A model generated the notes under the pieces. The model was given only the letters and a program-made list of their open reading frames with translations. It ran no database searches and was not told the DNA's origin. Below, piece by piece: positions 36,882 through 45,337 of a DNA stretch of 64,000 bases. Location of the stretch: the NCBI RefSeq assembly GCF_003854275.1, contig NZ_QTQP01000004.1, forward strand, positions 186,001 to 250,000, in the 5' to 3' direction. The position numbers and the translations under genes are program-made. Numbering within the stretch: the first letter of the stretch is position 1; each line of letters starts with the position of its first letter. Source of the stretch: Burkholderia sp. Bp8963. Its GTDB lineage: Bacteria > Pseudomonadota > Gammaproteobacteria > Burkholderiales > Burkholderiaceae.

Positions 36882-38120
36882 ATGAACCGATTACCGGAAC
36901 TCGCCGCATCCGATCTGCCCTCGACACATGACGAAGGCGCGACGCCGTGCGTGCTCGACGATGCGGCGTTGACTGCGCTCGCCGCGCGCATCAGGGCGTG
37001 GGGGCGCGAATTGGGTTTCGGGGCGATCGGCATCAGCGATACCGATCTCTCGGACGCCGAAGCGGGGCTCGCCGCCTGGCTGGAAGCCGGTTGCCACGGC
37101 GAGATGGATTATATGGCGAAACATGGGATGAAACGCGCGCGGCCGGCCGAACTTGTGGCCGGTACGCGACGCGTGATCTCCGCGCGTCTCGCGTATTTGC
37201 CGGCCGAAACGCTCGCGAACGACATGCCGGACGACCCGCATCGCGGCGCCGCCGCGCCGCGCGACTGGCGCGCGCGCGAACAGGCCCGGCTCGACGATCC
37301 GCAGGCCGCCGTCGTGTCGATCTATGCGCGCGGCCGCGACTATCACAAGGTGCTGCGCAATCGCCTGCAGACACTTGCCGAGCGCATCGAGCGCGAGATC
37401 GGCGCGTTCGGCTATCGCGTGTTCACCGATTCGGCGCCCGTGCTCGAGGTCGAACTCGCGCAGAAGGCCGGGGTCGGCTGGCGCGGCAAGCATACGCTGC
37501 TGCTGCAGCGCGACGCCGGTTCGCTGTTCTTCCTCGGCGAGATCTACGTCGACATTCCGTTGCCGACCGATGCGCAGACCGCTCCCGATACGGCCCCCGA
37601 AACGCCGGGCGCGCATTGCGGGAGCTGCACGCGCTGCCTCGCGGCGTGCCCGACCGGCGCGATCGTCGCGCCGTATCGCGTCGATGCGCGGCGCTGCATC
37701 TCGTACCTGACGATCGAGTTGAAAGGCAGCATCCCGGAATCGCTGCGGCCGATGATCGGCAACCGCGTGTACGGCTGCGACGACTGCCAGCTCGTGTGCC
37801 CGTGGAACAAGTTCGCGCAGGCCGCGCCCGTCGCCGATTTCGATGTGCGGCACGGGCTCGATCGCGCGACGCTCGTCGAGTTGTTCGGCTGGAGCGCGGA
37901 CGAGTTCGACACGCGGATGCAGGGCAGCGCGATCCGGCGCATCGGCTACGCGTGCTGGCTGCGCAATCTCGCGGTCGGCCTCGGCAATGCGCTGCGCGTG
38001 CCCGCGGAGCGGCTTGCACCGGACGCGCGCGATGCGATCGTCGCCGCCTTGCGCGCGCGTGCGGACGACCCGTCGCCGCTCGTGCGCGAGCACGTCGAAT
38101 GGGCGCTGCGGGCCGCATGA
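36882..38120 (+). CDS. queG: Epoxyqueuosine reductase
   Basis: Cobalamin and iron-sulfur enzyme for the last step of queuosine synthesis in tRNA, 412 residues. The two [4Fe-4S] motifs are CGSCTRCLAACPTGAI and CDDCQLVCPWNKF. An N-terminal DUF1730 region contains GAIGISDTDL and YMAKHGMKRA, and a HEAT-like C terminus ends EHVEWALRAA. A 37-residue acidic/neutral stretch precedes the core. Confidence 0.96.
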   Translation: MNRLPELAASDLPSTHDEGATPCVLDDAALTALAARIRAWGRELGFGAIGISDTDLSDAEAGLAAWLEAGCHGEMDYMAKHGMKRARPAELVAGTRRVISARLAYLPAETLANDMPDDPHRGAAAPRDWRAREQARLDDPQAAVVSIYARGRDYHKVLRNRLQTLAERIEREIGAFGYRVFTDSAPVLEVELAQKAGVGWRGKHTLLLQRDAGSLFFLGEIYVDIPLPTDAQTAPDTAPETPGAHCGSCTRCLAACPTGAIVAPYRVDARRCISYLTIELKGSIPESLRPMIGNRVYGCDDCQLVCPWNKFAQAAPVADFDVRHGLDRATLVELFGWSADEFDTRMQGSAIRRIGYACWLRNLAVGLGNALRVPAERLAPDARDAIVAALRARADDPSPLVREHVEWALRAA

Positions 38121-38359
38121 AGGGAGCGTACAGTGACGGTGCGATCGGGCGGCTGCGGTCGTCTGGTTGGTCGGCGTCATGGGTTGGCGGGCGTTGTCTG
38201 CAGTTGCGCCGGATGACGCAATGGGCAGCCGCAGTTGGCCGCCGCGGCTGGCCTCGGTTGGCCGCAGTTCGTTGACAATGCGGGCGGACAGCTGCCTGTG
38301 GTTCTTTTCGGATTGTTCGAATGGTATAGGGCCGGAGTGCGAAGCATGAGGAGGCAGCA

Positions 38360-38830
38360 ATGTTCAATGCAGTGATCGATGCGCCGTTCGGCAAGGTCGG
38401 CATACGCACGGATGGGTCGGTGGTGCGCGAGATCGTCTATCTGCCCGAATCGGTGAAGTGCGTCGATCCCGATACGCCGCTCGCGAAGCGCGCGGTCGAG
38501 CAGATCGAGCGCTATTTCGAGCGCGCGTCGGCGAGCTTCGACCTGCCGCTCGCCGACGTCGGCACCGCGTTCCAGCACCGCGTGTGGGACGCGATCTGCG
38601 AGATCCCGCCCGGCACCGTGCTGACTTATGGCCAGGTCGCGAAGCAGATCGGCAGTGCGCCGCGCGCAGTCGGCCAGGCGTGCGGCGCGAACTATTTCCC
38701 GCTCGTGATTCCGTGCCACCGCGTCGTCGCGTCGGGCGGCATCGGCGGCTTTGCGAACCACGACGGCGACGGCTACTTCCTCAAGGTGAAGCGCTGGCTG
38801 CTCGCGCACGAAGGCGTGCCATACCAATGA
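38360..38830 (+). CDS. ogt: Methylated-DNA--protein-cysteine methyltransferase
   Basis: Suicide DNA-repair protein that removes methyl groups from O6-methylguanine. The 156-residue single-domain Ogt form has the acceptor motif PCHRV with Cys119, and the helix segment GTVLTYGQVAKQIG. GGAGG lies 8 nt before the ATG. It overlaps xerD by four bases, a pairing that couples alkylation repair and chromosome-dimer resolution genes without a known functional link. The 239-bp gap upstream holds TTGACA (38272) without a good -10, and TATAGG at 38325. Confidence 0.95.
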   Translation: MFNAVIDAPFGKVGIRTDGSVVREIVYLPESVKCVDPDTPLAKRAVEQIERYFERASASFDLPLADVGTAFQHRVWDAICEIPPGTVLTYGQVAKQIGSAPRAVGQACGANYFPLVIPCHRVVASGGIGGFANHDGDGYFLKVKRWLLAHEGVPYQ

Positions 38831-39789
38831 GCGATTCGCTGCTTTCCCCCGAAACCGCAGGCGTAACAGCCGAGGCCGAGGCTGCGGCTTCGCCCGCGCT
38901 GCTCGCGAGCCGCGCGTCGATCGACATATTCTGCGATGCGTTGTGGCTCGAACACGGTCTCGCGCGCAATACGCTCGATGCATACCGACGCGACCTGACT
39001 CTGTTTTCGCAGTGGCTCGCGGCGACCCACGACGCGTCCCTTGATGCCGTGAACGAAGCGATGGTCGAGGGTTACATCGCCGCGCGCAGCGACGGCAAGG
39101 CGACGTCATCGAACCGGCGGCTGTCGGTGTTCCGTCGCTATTACGGCTGGGCCGTGCGCGAGCACCGCGCGAATGCGGACCCGACGCTGCGCGTCACGTC
39201 TGCGAAGCAGGGCGCGCGCTTCCCGTCGACGCTGTCCGAAGCGCAGGTCGAGGCGCTGCTCGGCGCACCGGACATCGACACGCCGCTCGGCCTGCGCGAC
39301 CGCACGATGCTCGAGCTGATGTACGCGAGCGGGCTGCGCGTGAGCGAGCTCGTGACGCTGAAGACCGTCGAGGTGGGGCTCAACGAAGGCGTCGTGCGCG
39401 TGATGGGCAAGGGCTCGAAGGAGCGGCTCGTGCCGTTCGGCGAAGTCGCGCACGGCTGGATCGAGCGCTACCTGCGCAACGCGCGGCCCGCGCTGCTCGG
39501 CGCGCGCGCGGCCGATGCGCTGTTCGTCACCGCGCGCGGCGACGGCATGACGCGCCAGCAATTCTGGAACATCATCAAGCGCCACGCACAGCGGGCCGAC
39601 GTGCGCGCGCACCTGTCGCCGCACACGTTGCGGCACGCGTTCGCGACGCATCTGCTGAACCACGGCGCGGACCTGCGTGTCGTGCAGTTGCTGCTCGGCC
39701 ACAGCGACATCTCGACGACGCAGATCTATACGCACGTCGCGCGCGAGCGCCTGAGGACGCTGCACGCGCACCACCACCCGCGCGGATAG
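38827..39789 (+). CDS. xerD: Site-specific tyrosine recombinase XerD
   Basis: Chromosome-dimer resolvase acting with XerC at dif, 320 residues. The N-terminal SAM-like domain (about 30-115) is followed by the catalytic domain with Arg171, Lys195, His266, Arg269, His292 and Tyr301. The C terminus is unusually His-rich (HAHHHPRG). It starts ATGA over the ogt stop. Its housekeeping context and full length argue against an integrase from a mobile element. Confidence 0.94.
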   Translation: MSDSLLSPETAGVTAEAEAAASPALLASRASIDIFCDALWLEHGLARNTLDAYRRDLTLFSQWLAATHDASLDAVNEAMVEGYIAARSDGKATSSNRRLSVFRRYYGWAVREHRANADPTLRVTSAKQGARFPSTLSEAQVEALLGAPDIDTPLGLRDRTMLELMYASGLRVSELVTLKTVEVGLNEGVVRVMGKGSKERLVPFGEVAHGWIERYLRNARPALLGARAADALFVTARGDGMTRQQFWNIIKRHAQRADVRAHLSPHTLRHAFATHLLNHGADLRVVQLLLGHSDISTTQIYTHVARERLRTLHAHHHPRG

Positions 39790-39813
39790 CGCGCGGGAGC
39801 GCGGCCGCGTGCG

Positions 39814-41376
39814 TCACGCGAGGTCGCGCAGCTTGTGCTTGAGCACCTTGCCGGTCGACGCGGCCGGTAGCGCATCGAGCACGCGGATGCGCGCGGGCCG
39901 CTTGTACGGCGCGAGGCGCGCCGCGCACCAGTCGTGCAACGCGGCTTCGGTGGTCGCCGCGCCCGGCACCAGCTCGACGAACGCGAGCACGTCCTCGTTG
40001 CCTTCGACCGCGCGGCCGACGACGGCCGCCTGCACGACGTCCGGATGCGCGTTCAGCACCTGCTCGACCTCGACCGGATACACGTTGAACCCCGAGCGGA
40101 TGATCAGCTCCTTGCTGCGTCCGGCGATCGTCACCGCGCCGTCGGCATCCTGCCGCGCGAGGTCGCCCGTCTTCAGCCAGCCGTCCGGCGTGACGGCCGC
40201 GCGCGTCGCGTCCGCATTGCGGTAATAGCCGAGCATCACGTTCGGCCCGCGCACCTGGATCTCGCCGACTTCGCCGTGCGGCACGTCACGGCCGTCCGGC
40301 CCGACGATCCGCATCGCGACGCCTGGAATCGGCGTGCCGACCGAGCAGTCGCCGCGCGGCGCATCGAGCGGCGTCTGCGTGATCGTGGGGCTGCACTCGG
40401 TCATTCCGTAGCCGTTGTGCAGCGGCACGCCGTAGATCCGTTCGACGCGCGCCTTCAGGTCGGCGTCGAGCGGCGAACCGCCCGAATAGGCGAACCGCAG
40501 GCGCGGTGCGTGCCATGCGTGGCCGTGCGTGCGCAGGTGCTCGAGCAGCTTCGCGTGCATCGCGGGCACGCCCTGGAAGATCGTGATGTCTTCGTCGGCG
40601 AGCGCCACGCGCACGGCCTCCGGCGAGAAGCGCGGCGCGAGGCGCAAGGTCGCGCCCGCATACAGGCTGCCGAGGCAGACCGACGCGAGGCCATATACGT
40701 GCGATACCGGCAGCACCGTGTAGACGACGTCGTCGGGCGACACGCGGCGCAGCGTGCTCGACGTCGCCGCAATGAACAGCAGGTTGCGGTGCGACAGCAT
40801 CACGCCCTTCGGCGTACCGGTGGTGCCGGTCGTGTAGATCAGTGCCGCGCATTGCGCGGCGCTATCGGCGGCGACCGGTTCGCCGGGCGCGTCCGCATCG
40901 ATGTGGTACGACCACGCGCCGATGTCGATCGCGAGCGCGGGCGCCGGGCTCGCGTGGTGCCGGGCCGCGTGTGCGCGTGCGTCCGGCGATGCGTCGTCGG
41001 TGAACGCGATCAGCTTCGGGCGCGCATGCGCGGCAATCGCATCGAGTTCGGCAGCCGACAGCCGCGCGTTCGATACGAGCGCCCACGCGTCGAGCCTGGC
41101 TGCCGCGAACAGCAGCACGATCTGCGCGACGCAGTTTTCAGCGACGATCATCATGCGGTCGCCGCCGCGCACGCCGAGGCCCGCGAGTTGCGTGGCGGCC
41201 GCGTCGACCGCCTGCGACAGGTCGCGATACGACAGGCCGCGCGCGTCCTCGATCAGCGCCGGATGATCGGGCGCGCGAGCGGCCCAGTGCGCAGGGACGT
41301 CGGCGATGCGGCCAGGCAGCGCGGCCAGCAGTGCGTCGACGTCGAGCGGTGCCAGGGGGCGATTGGACTGGGTCAT
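39814..41376 (-). CDS. AMP-binding acyl-CoA synthetase / ligase
   Basis: A 520-residue ANL-family enzyme that adenylates a carboxylic acid and transfers it to CoA. The motif YTTGTTGTPKGVMLSH is the P-loop; later come NGYGMTE, GWLKTGDLA and the C-terminal catalytic lysine region SGKVLKHKL-like (STGKVLKHKL). Substrate class (medium or long chain, or aromatic) cannot be fixed. The ATG at 41376 (MTQSNRP) is chosen. It stands alone, convergent with xerD. Confidence 0.9.
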   Translation of the reverse strand: MTQSNRPLAPLDVDALLAALPGRIADVPAHWAARAPDHPALIEDARGLSYRDLSQAVDAAATQLAGLGVRGGDRMMIVAENCVAQIVLLFAAARLDAWALVSNARLSAAELDAIAAHARPKLIAFTDDASPDARAHAARHHASPAPALAIDIGAWSYHIDADAPGEPVAADSAAQCAALIYTTGTTGTPKGVMLSHRNLLFIAATSSTLRRVSPDDVVYTVLPVSHVYGLASVCLGSLYAGATLRLAPRFSPEAVRVALADEDITIFQGVPAMHAKLLEHLRTHGHAWHAPRLRFAYSGGSPLDADLKARVERIYGVPLHNGYGMTECSPTITQTPLDAPRGDCSVGTPIPGVAMRIVGPDGRDVPHGEVGEIQVRGPNVMLGYYRNADATRAAVTPDGWLKTGDLARQDADGAVTIAGRSKELIIRSGFNVYPVEVEQVLNAHPDVVQAAVVGRAVEGNEDVLAFVELVPGAATTEAALHDWCAARLAPYKRPARIRVLDALPAASTGKVLKHKLRDLA

Positions 41377-41745
41377 GGCGTCTCCAGAAAGTGGGCCGGC
41401 GCAGGGGCGATGATTGCGAACGATCGTGCCATGCCGAAGCGCGGGCCACAATCGGCCATTCGGTCAATGGCACTTCGCGGCGCACGCAATGACAATGGGT
41501 GGGTGGCATCGGGAGGGTGGGCGATCGCCGTGGCCTGCGCTGTTCCCCGCGCCGTTTCCCCTTATGCCCGGGTGACGGAAAAACGGGCCGCGAGTATACC
41601 GCCGGCGGGCGGAGCCGGCGCTGGAGCGCGTCTGTTTGACCGGGGTGGGGGCAGGATGGGGGAATCCGGCCAGCATCGACGCGCGGCACATCAGTCACCC
41701 GTCCCGCTGCCCGCTGCGCGTTACGCGTCGCCAGCCGTTCCCCAT
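41377..41745. other. Gap between the ligase and ybaK
   Basis: About 370 bp, mostly GC-rich with no supportable gene. It should contain the minus-strand promoter of the ligase and the plus-strand promoter of ybaK at its right end. No strong hairpin is seen. Confidence 0.5.
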
Positions 41746-41757
41746 TAGAATGCCGCC
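41746..41757 (+). promoter_or_regulatory. -10 element of ybaK, probably leaderless
   Basis: TAGAAT (41746-41751) ends six bases before the ybaK ATG at 41758, and there is no ribosome-binding sequence between them. The predicted start of transcription falls on the start codon. The -35 is weak. Confidence 0.5.
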
Positions 41758-42249
41758 ATGAGCAAATCCAGACACGTGTCCGAAACACCCGCGACCCAGC
41801 TGTTGCGCCGCCACGGCGTTGAGTTCGGCGAGCATCCGTATGACTACGTCGAGCACGGCGGCACCGGTGAATCCGCACGCCAGCTCGGCGTCGACGAGCA
41901 CATCGTCGTGAAGACGCTCGTGATGGAGGACGAACAGGCGAAACCGTTGATCGTGCTGATGCACGGCGATCGCACGGTGTCGACGAAGAACCTCGCGCGG
42001 CAGATCGGCGTGAAACGCGTCGAGCCGTGCAAGCCGGAGGTCGCGAACCGCCATTCGGGCTATCTCGTCGGCGGTACGTCGCCGTTCGGCACCCGCAAGG
42101 CGATACCCGTGTTCGTCGAGTCGACGATCCTCGAGCTGCCGACGATCTACCTGAATGGCGGCCGCCGCGGCTATCTCGTCAGCATCGCGCCGGCCGTGCT
42201 GACGACGCTGCTCGACGCGAAGCCCGTGCAGTGCGCGAGCGTCGACTGA
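41758..42249 (+). CDS. ybaK: Cys-tRNA(Pro)/Cys-tRNA(Cys) deacylase
   Basis: YbaK/EbsC-family trans-editing enzyme of 163 residues that hydrolyses mischarged Cys-tRNA(Pro). Family segments are TPATQLLRRHGVEF, ESARQLGVDEHIVVKTLV, the lysine-containing STKNLARQIGVKRV, and GYLVGGTSPFGTRKA. It lies 134 bp before plsY on the same strand. Confidence 0.93.
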   Translation: MSKSRHVSETPATQLLRRHGVEFGEHPYDYVEHGGTGESARQLGVDEHIVVKTLVMEDEQAKPLIVLMHGDRTVSTKNLARQIGVKRVEPCKPEVANRHSGYLVGGTSPFGTRKAIPVFVESTILELPTIYLNGGRRGYLVSIAPAVLTTLLDAKPVQCASVD

Positions 42250-42269
42250 GGGTTTCACCTTCGTGGCAG

Positions 42270-42304
42270 TGAGCGCCGCTTCGGTAGAATGAGCGCCGCT
42301 TCGG
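42270..42304 (+). repeat. 15-bp direct repeat flanking a candidate plsY -10
   Basis: TGAGCGCCGCTTCGG occurs at 42270-42284 and 42290-42304 with a 20-bp period. The bases between and overlapping them form TAGAAT (42285-42290), a candidate -10 for plsY about 95 bp before its start. Confidence 0.75.
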
Positions 42305-42383
42305 CTTGCCGCCACGGTGTTGCCAACATTCCGCGGCCGTGCCGCTGTTCGTCCATCGATACGTTCAAAGAAGAGTCTTCCGC

Positions 42384-43022
42384 ATGCAGATCCTGCTCGC
42401 CACCCTCATTGCCTACCTGGTCGGCTCGGTGTCGTTTGCCGTCGTCGTCAGCGCCGCGATGGGCCTGGCCGATCCCCGCTCGTACGGGTCGAAGAATCCC
42501 GGCGCCACCAACGTGCTGCGCAGCGGCAACAAGAAGGCGGCGATCCTGACGCTCGTCGGCGACGCGTTCAAGGGCTGGATCGCCGTCTGGCTCGCGCGGC
42601 GCATCGGCCTGCCCGATGTCGCGATCGCGTGCGTCGCGATCGCCGTGTTCCTCGGTCACCTGTATCCGGTGTTCTTCCGCTTCAAGGGCGGCAAGGGCGT
42701 CGCGACCGCGGCCGGCGTGCTGCTCGCCGTGCATCCGGTGCTCGGGCTGGCGACCGCGCTGACCTGGCTCATCATCGCGTTCTTCTTCCGCTACTCGTCG
42801 CTCGCGGCGCTCGTCGCGGCAGTGTTCGCGCCGCTGTTCGACGTGTTCCTGTTCGGCACGCACCACAACCCCGTCGCTTGGGCGGTGCTCGCGATGAGCG
42901 TGCTGCTCGTGTGGCGTCACCGCAGCAACATCTCGAAGTTGCTCGCGGGGCAGGAAAGCCGGATCGGCGACAAGAAGAAGGCGGCCGCGAACGGCAACGC
43001 GCAGGACGGCGGGAAAGCCTGA
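42384..43022 (+). CDS. plsY: Glycerol-3-phosphate acyltransferase PlsY
   Basis: Inner-membrane enzyme that transfers acyl from acyl-phosphate to glycerol-3-phosphate, the first step of phospholipid synthesis, 212 residues with about five membrane segments. The three conserved motifs are [12 protein letters not shown], the lysine-containing GDAFKGW, and [13 protein letters not shown]. The C-terminal tail is basic and hydrophilic. The ATG at 42384 (MQILLA) opens the first membrane segment. Confidence 0.95.
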   Translation: MQILLATLIAYLVGSVSFAVVVSAAMGLADPRSYGSKNPGATNVLRSGNKKAAILTLVGDAFKGWIAVWLARRIGLPDVAIACVAIAVFLGHLYPVFFRFKGGKGVATAAGVLLAVHPVLGLATALTWLIIAFFFRYSSLAALVAAVFAPLFDVFLFGTHHNPVAWAVLAMSVLLVWRHRSNISKLLAGQESRIGDKKKAAANGNAQDGGKA

Positions 43023-43030
43023 CGCAGCAG

Positions 43031-43090
43031 GCCGAAACAAGCCGAAACAAGCCAAAGCGGGCCGAAGCGGGCCAGAGCCGCCCGAAGCGG
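43031..43090. repeat. Six tandem 10-bp units between plsY and yajQ
   Basis: Units GCCGAAACAA, GCCGAAACAA, GCCAAAGCGG, GCCGAAGCGG, GCCAGAGCCG and CCCGAAGCGG run head to tail from 43031 to 43090 in the convergent gap. Identity falls from left to right. Confidence 0.85.
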
Positions 43091-43133
43091 CGCGCCGGGC
43101 GCATTGCGCAGCCCGGCGGCATCACGCGATCGA

Positions 43134-43619
43134 TCAGTCGCGGAAGTTGTTGAAGTCGAGCGGGGTGTCGGTCACGTCCTTGCGCAGCATCGCGATCACG
43201 CTCTGCAGGTCGTCGCGCTTGGTGCCCGACACGCGCACCGCGTCGCCCTGGATGCTCGCCTGCACCTTGATCTTGCTGTCCTTGACGAGCCGCACGATCT
43301 TCTTCGCGAGATCGCCCGTCACGCCCTTCTTGACCGTCACGACCTGCTTGACCTTGTCGCCGCCGATCTTCTCGACCTTGCCGTAGTCGAGGAAGCGCAC
43401 GTCGACGTTGCGCTTGGCCAGCTTGTTGATCAGCACGTCCTTGACCTGGCCGAGCTTGAAGTCGTCGTCGGCGAACAGCGTCAGCTCGCGTTCCTTTTGC
43501 TCGACGCGTGCGTCGGACCCCTTGAAGTCGAAGCGCGTCGAAATTTCCTTGTTCGACTGTTCGATGGCGTTCTTCACTTCGATCATGTTCGCTTCGCTGA
43601 CGACGTCGAACGATGGCAT
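43134..43619 (-). CDS. yajQ: YajQ-family nucleotide (cyclic di-GMP) binding protein
   Basis: A 161-residue protein of the YajQ family. Members in Xanthomonas bind cyclic di-GMP and alter virulence gene expression. The conserved N terminus is [18 protein letters not shown], followed by ISTRFDFKG and the C-terminal [10 protein letters not shown]. It is divergent from murB; the 150-bp gap holds a TATAAT for murB. Confidence 0.95.
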   Translation of the reverse strand: MPSFDVVSEANMIEVKNAIEQSNKEISTRFDFKGSDARVEQKERELTLFADDDFKLGQVKDVLINKLAKRNVDVRFLDYGKVEKIGGDKVKQVVTVKKGVTGDLAKKIVRLVKDSKIKVQASIQGDAVRVSGTKRDDLQSVIAMLRKDVTDTPLDFNNFRD

Positions 43620-43669
43620 GGCTTTCTCCCTGTAAAACGCGCGTGCCCGGCTTGCGCGCGGGCACTCGC

Positions 43670-43675
43670 TATAAT
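43670..43675 (+). promoter_or_regulatory. -10 element upstream of murB
   Basis: A perfect TATAAT lies between divergent yajQ and murB. No matching -35 is apparent. It would give a leader of about 20 nt to an in-frame ATG at 43700 or 90 nt to the ATG at 43772. Confidence 0.45.
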
Positions 43676-43771
43676 TGCGGACTGTTTGCCATTCTACCGA
43701 TGCCCCTTCGTTTGCCCAAGGCCGGCCGCACGCCGCCGGGCAGGTCCGGGCACGTCCGACCGCGATTGCCG

Positions 43772-44815
43772 ATGCTTGCTGCCGACTCCACCCTGACGTT
43801 GCTTCCCGACCATCCGCTCGCCGCGCACAACACGTTCGGCTTCGACGTGAACACGCGGTTTGCAGCGCGCGTAACGCACGCGGACCAGTTCGCGGCGCTG
43901 CATCGCGATGCACGTGTCGCCAGTCTGCCGCGGCTGGTGCTCGGCGGCGGCAGCAACGTCGTGTTCACGCGCGACTTCGACGGCCTCGTGCTGCTCGACG
44001 AGATCGCCGGCCGCCGGGTCGTGCGCGACGACGACGACGCGTGGTACGTCGAGGCAGGCGGCGGCGAAAACTGGCACGCGTTCGTCGCGTGGACACTCGA
44101 GCACGGGATGGCGGGTCTCGAGAACCTCGCGCTGATTCCCGGCACGGTCGGCGCCGCGCCGATCCAGAACATCGGCGCGTACGGGCTCGAAATGAAGACG
44201 TATTTCGATTCGCTCGTCGCCGTCGAGCTCGCAACCGGGCGCAGCGAACGCTTCGATGCCGCGCGCTGCGCGTTCGGCTATCGCGACAGCTTCTTCAAGC
44301 GGGAAGGCCGCGCGCGGTTCGCGATCGTGTCGGTGACGTTCCGGCTGCCGAAGCACTGGACGCCGCGGCTCGGCTATGCGGACGTCACGCGCGAACTCGA
44401 CGCGCGCGGCATCGCGCAGGCGGCGGCGACACCGCGCGACGTGTTCGATGCCGTGGTCGCGATCCGCCGCGCGAAGCTGCCCGATCCGCTCGCGCTCGGC
44501 AACGCGGGCAGCTTCTTCAAGAATCCGGTGATCGATGCCGCGCAGTTCGACGCGCTGCGCGCACGCGTGCCCGACGTCGTGTCGTATCCGCAGCCGGACG
44601 GGCAGGTGAAGCTCGCGGCCGGCTGGCTGATCGACCGCAGCGGCTGGAAGGGGCGCGCACTCGGCGCCGCGGCCGTGCACGACCGCCAGGCGCTCGTGCT
44701 CGTCAATCGCGGCGGCGCGACGGGCGCGGACGTGATCGCGCTCGCCCGTGCGATCCAGAGCGACGTGTTCGCGAAGTTCGGCGTCGAGCTGGAGCCGGAG
44801 CCGGTGTGTCTGTGA
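43772..44815 (+). CDS. murB: UDP-N-acetylenolpyruvoylglucosamine reductase
   Basis: FAD enzyme that reduces the enolpyruvyl group to make UDP-MurNAc for peptidoglycan. The 347-residue product is the usual length of the E. coli-type enzyme. Family marks are [30 protein letters not shown], the catalytic Ser in [11 protein letters not shown] and the C-terminal Glu in GVELEPE. The ATG at 43772 is chosen on length and homology; an upstream ATG at 43700 would add 24 residues. Confidence 0.94.
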   Translation: MLAADSTLTLLPDHPLAAHNTFGFDVNTRFAARVTHADQFAALHRDARVASLPRLVLGGGSNVVFTRDFDGLVLLDEIAGRRVVRDDDDAWYVEAGGGENWHAFVAWTLEHGMAGLENLALIPGTVGAAPIQNIGAYGLEMKTYFDSLVAVELATGRSERFDAARCAFGYRDSFFKREGRARFAIVSVTFRLPKHWTPRLGYADVTRELDARGIAQAAATPRDVFDAVVAIRRAKLPDPLALGNAGSFFKNPVIDAAQFDALRARVPDVVSYPQPDGQVKLAAGWLIDRSGWKGRALGAAAVHDRQALVLVNRGGATGADVIALARAIQSDVFAKFGVELEPEPVCL

Positions 44816-44918
44816 GCCGGACCGCCACGCACGCGTAACGGCAGCGCGCGCGGATGCCGTTCCGTGCTGCTGCCAATCCGTCCCCATCATCGTCGCGTTC
44901 GCGGTGCGCACCTCATCC

Positions 44919-44953
44919 TTGACTCTCATTTAACCTTGAAGTTAAATGAGGAC
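44919..44953 (+). promoter_or_regulatory. arsR-type promoter with a perfect operator
   Basis: TTGACT (44919-44924) and TTAAAT (44942-44947) are spaced by 17 bp. The perfect palindrome CTCATTTAAC-CTTGAA-GTTAAATGAG (44925-44950) fills the spacer and covers the -10. The predicted transcription start falls at the ATG at 44954. This is an autoregulated, probably leaderless promoter. Confidence 0.75.
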
Positions 44954-45337
44954 ATGCGATCCCCATCCGATTCCCTGTCCGCGGTGTTCGCCGCACTGGC
45001 CGACCCGACCCGCCGCGCTATCCTGGTGCGGCTGGCCGACGGCGCGGCGCCCGTCAGCGAACTGGCCCGGCCGTTCGACATTTCCGCGCCGGCGATTTCG
45101 AAGCACTTGCGCGTGCTGTCCGACGCGGGGCTGATCGAACGGGAAGTCGATGCGCGCTGGCGGATCTGCCGGCTGCGCGCCGACGGGATGCGCGATGCGC
45201 ACGGCTGGCTCGAAACCTATCGCCAGTTCTGGGAAGACAGTCTCGATCGTCTGAAGGTGTTCGTCGAACAGTCGGGCGCGGAGCGCGACGCCGGCGACGC
45301 CTGTCCACCCGCTCCGTCCCCGGAGGAGAAGCCATGA
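44954..45337 (+). CDS. ArsR-family transcriptional repressor
   Basis: A 127-residue winged-helix repressor. The recognition region reads FDISAPAISKHLRVLSDAGLI, preceded by ALADPTRRAILVRLADG. It lacks the CxC metal site of ArsR/SmtB and belongs with the SdpR-like members that neighbour SRPBCC/AHSA1 proteins. It overlaps the next gene by ATGA, so the two are coupled. A perfect palindrome in its own promoter indicates autorepression. Confidence 0.9.
   Translation: MRSPSDSLSAVFAALADPTRRAILVRLADGAAPVSELARPFDISAPAISKHLRVLSDAGLIEREVDARWRICRLRADGMRDAHGWLETYRQFWEDSLDRLKVFVEQSGAERDAGDACPPAPSPEEKP

Noticed and set aside
38827-39789. Tyrosine recombinase as a sign of a mobile element
   Set aside because: Length, motifs and the coupled ogt neighbour identify housekeeping XerD. 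No attachment sites or tRNA lie nearby.
43031-43090. CRISPR-like array
   Set aside because: The 10-bp units are contiguous without spacers; this is a minisatellite. No cas genes are present.
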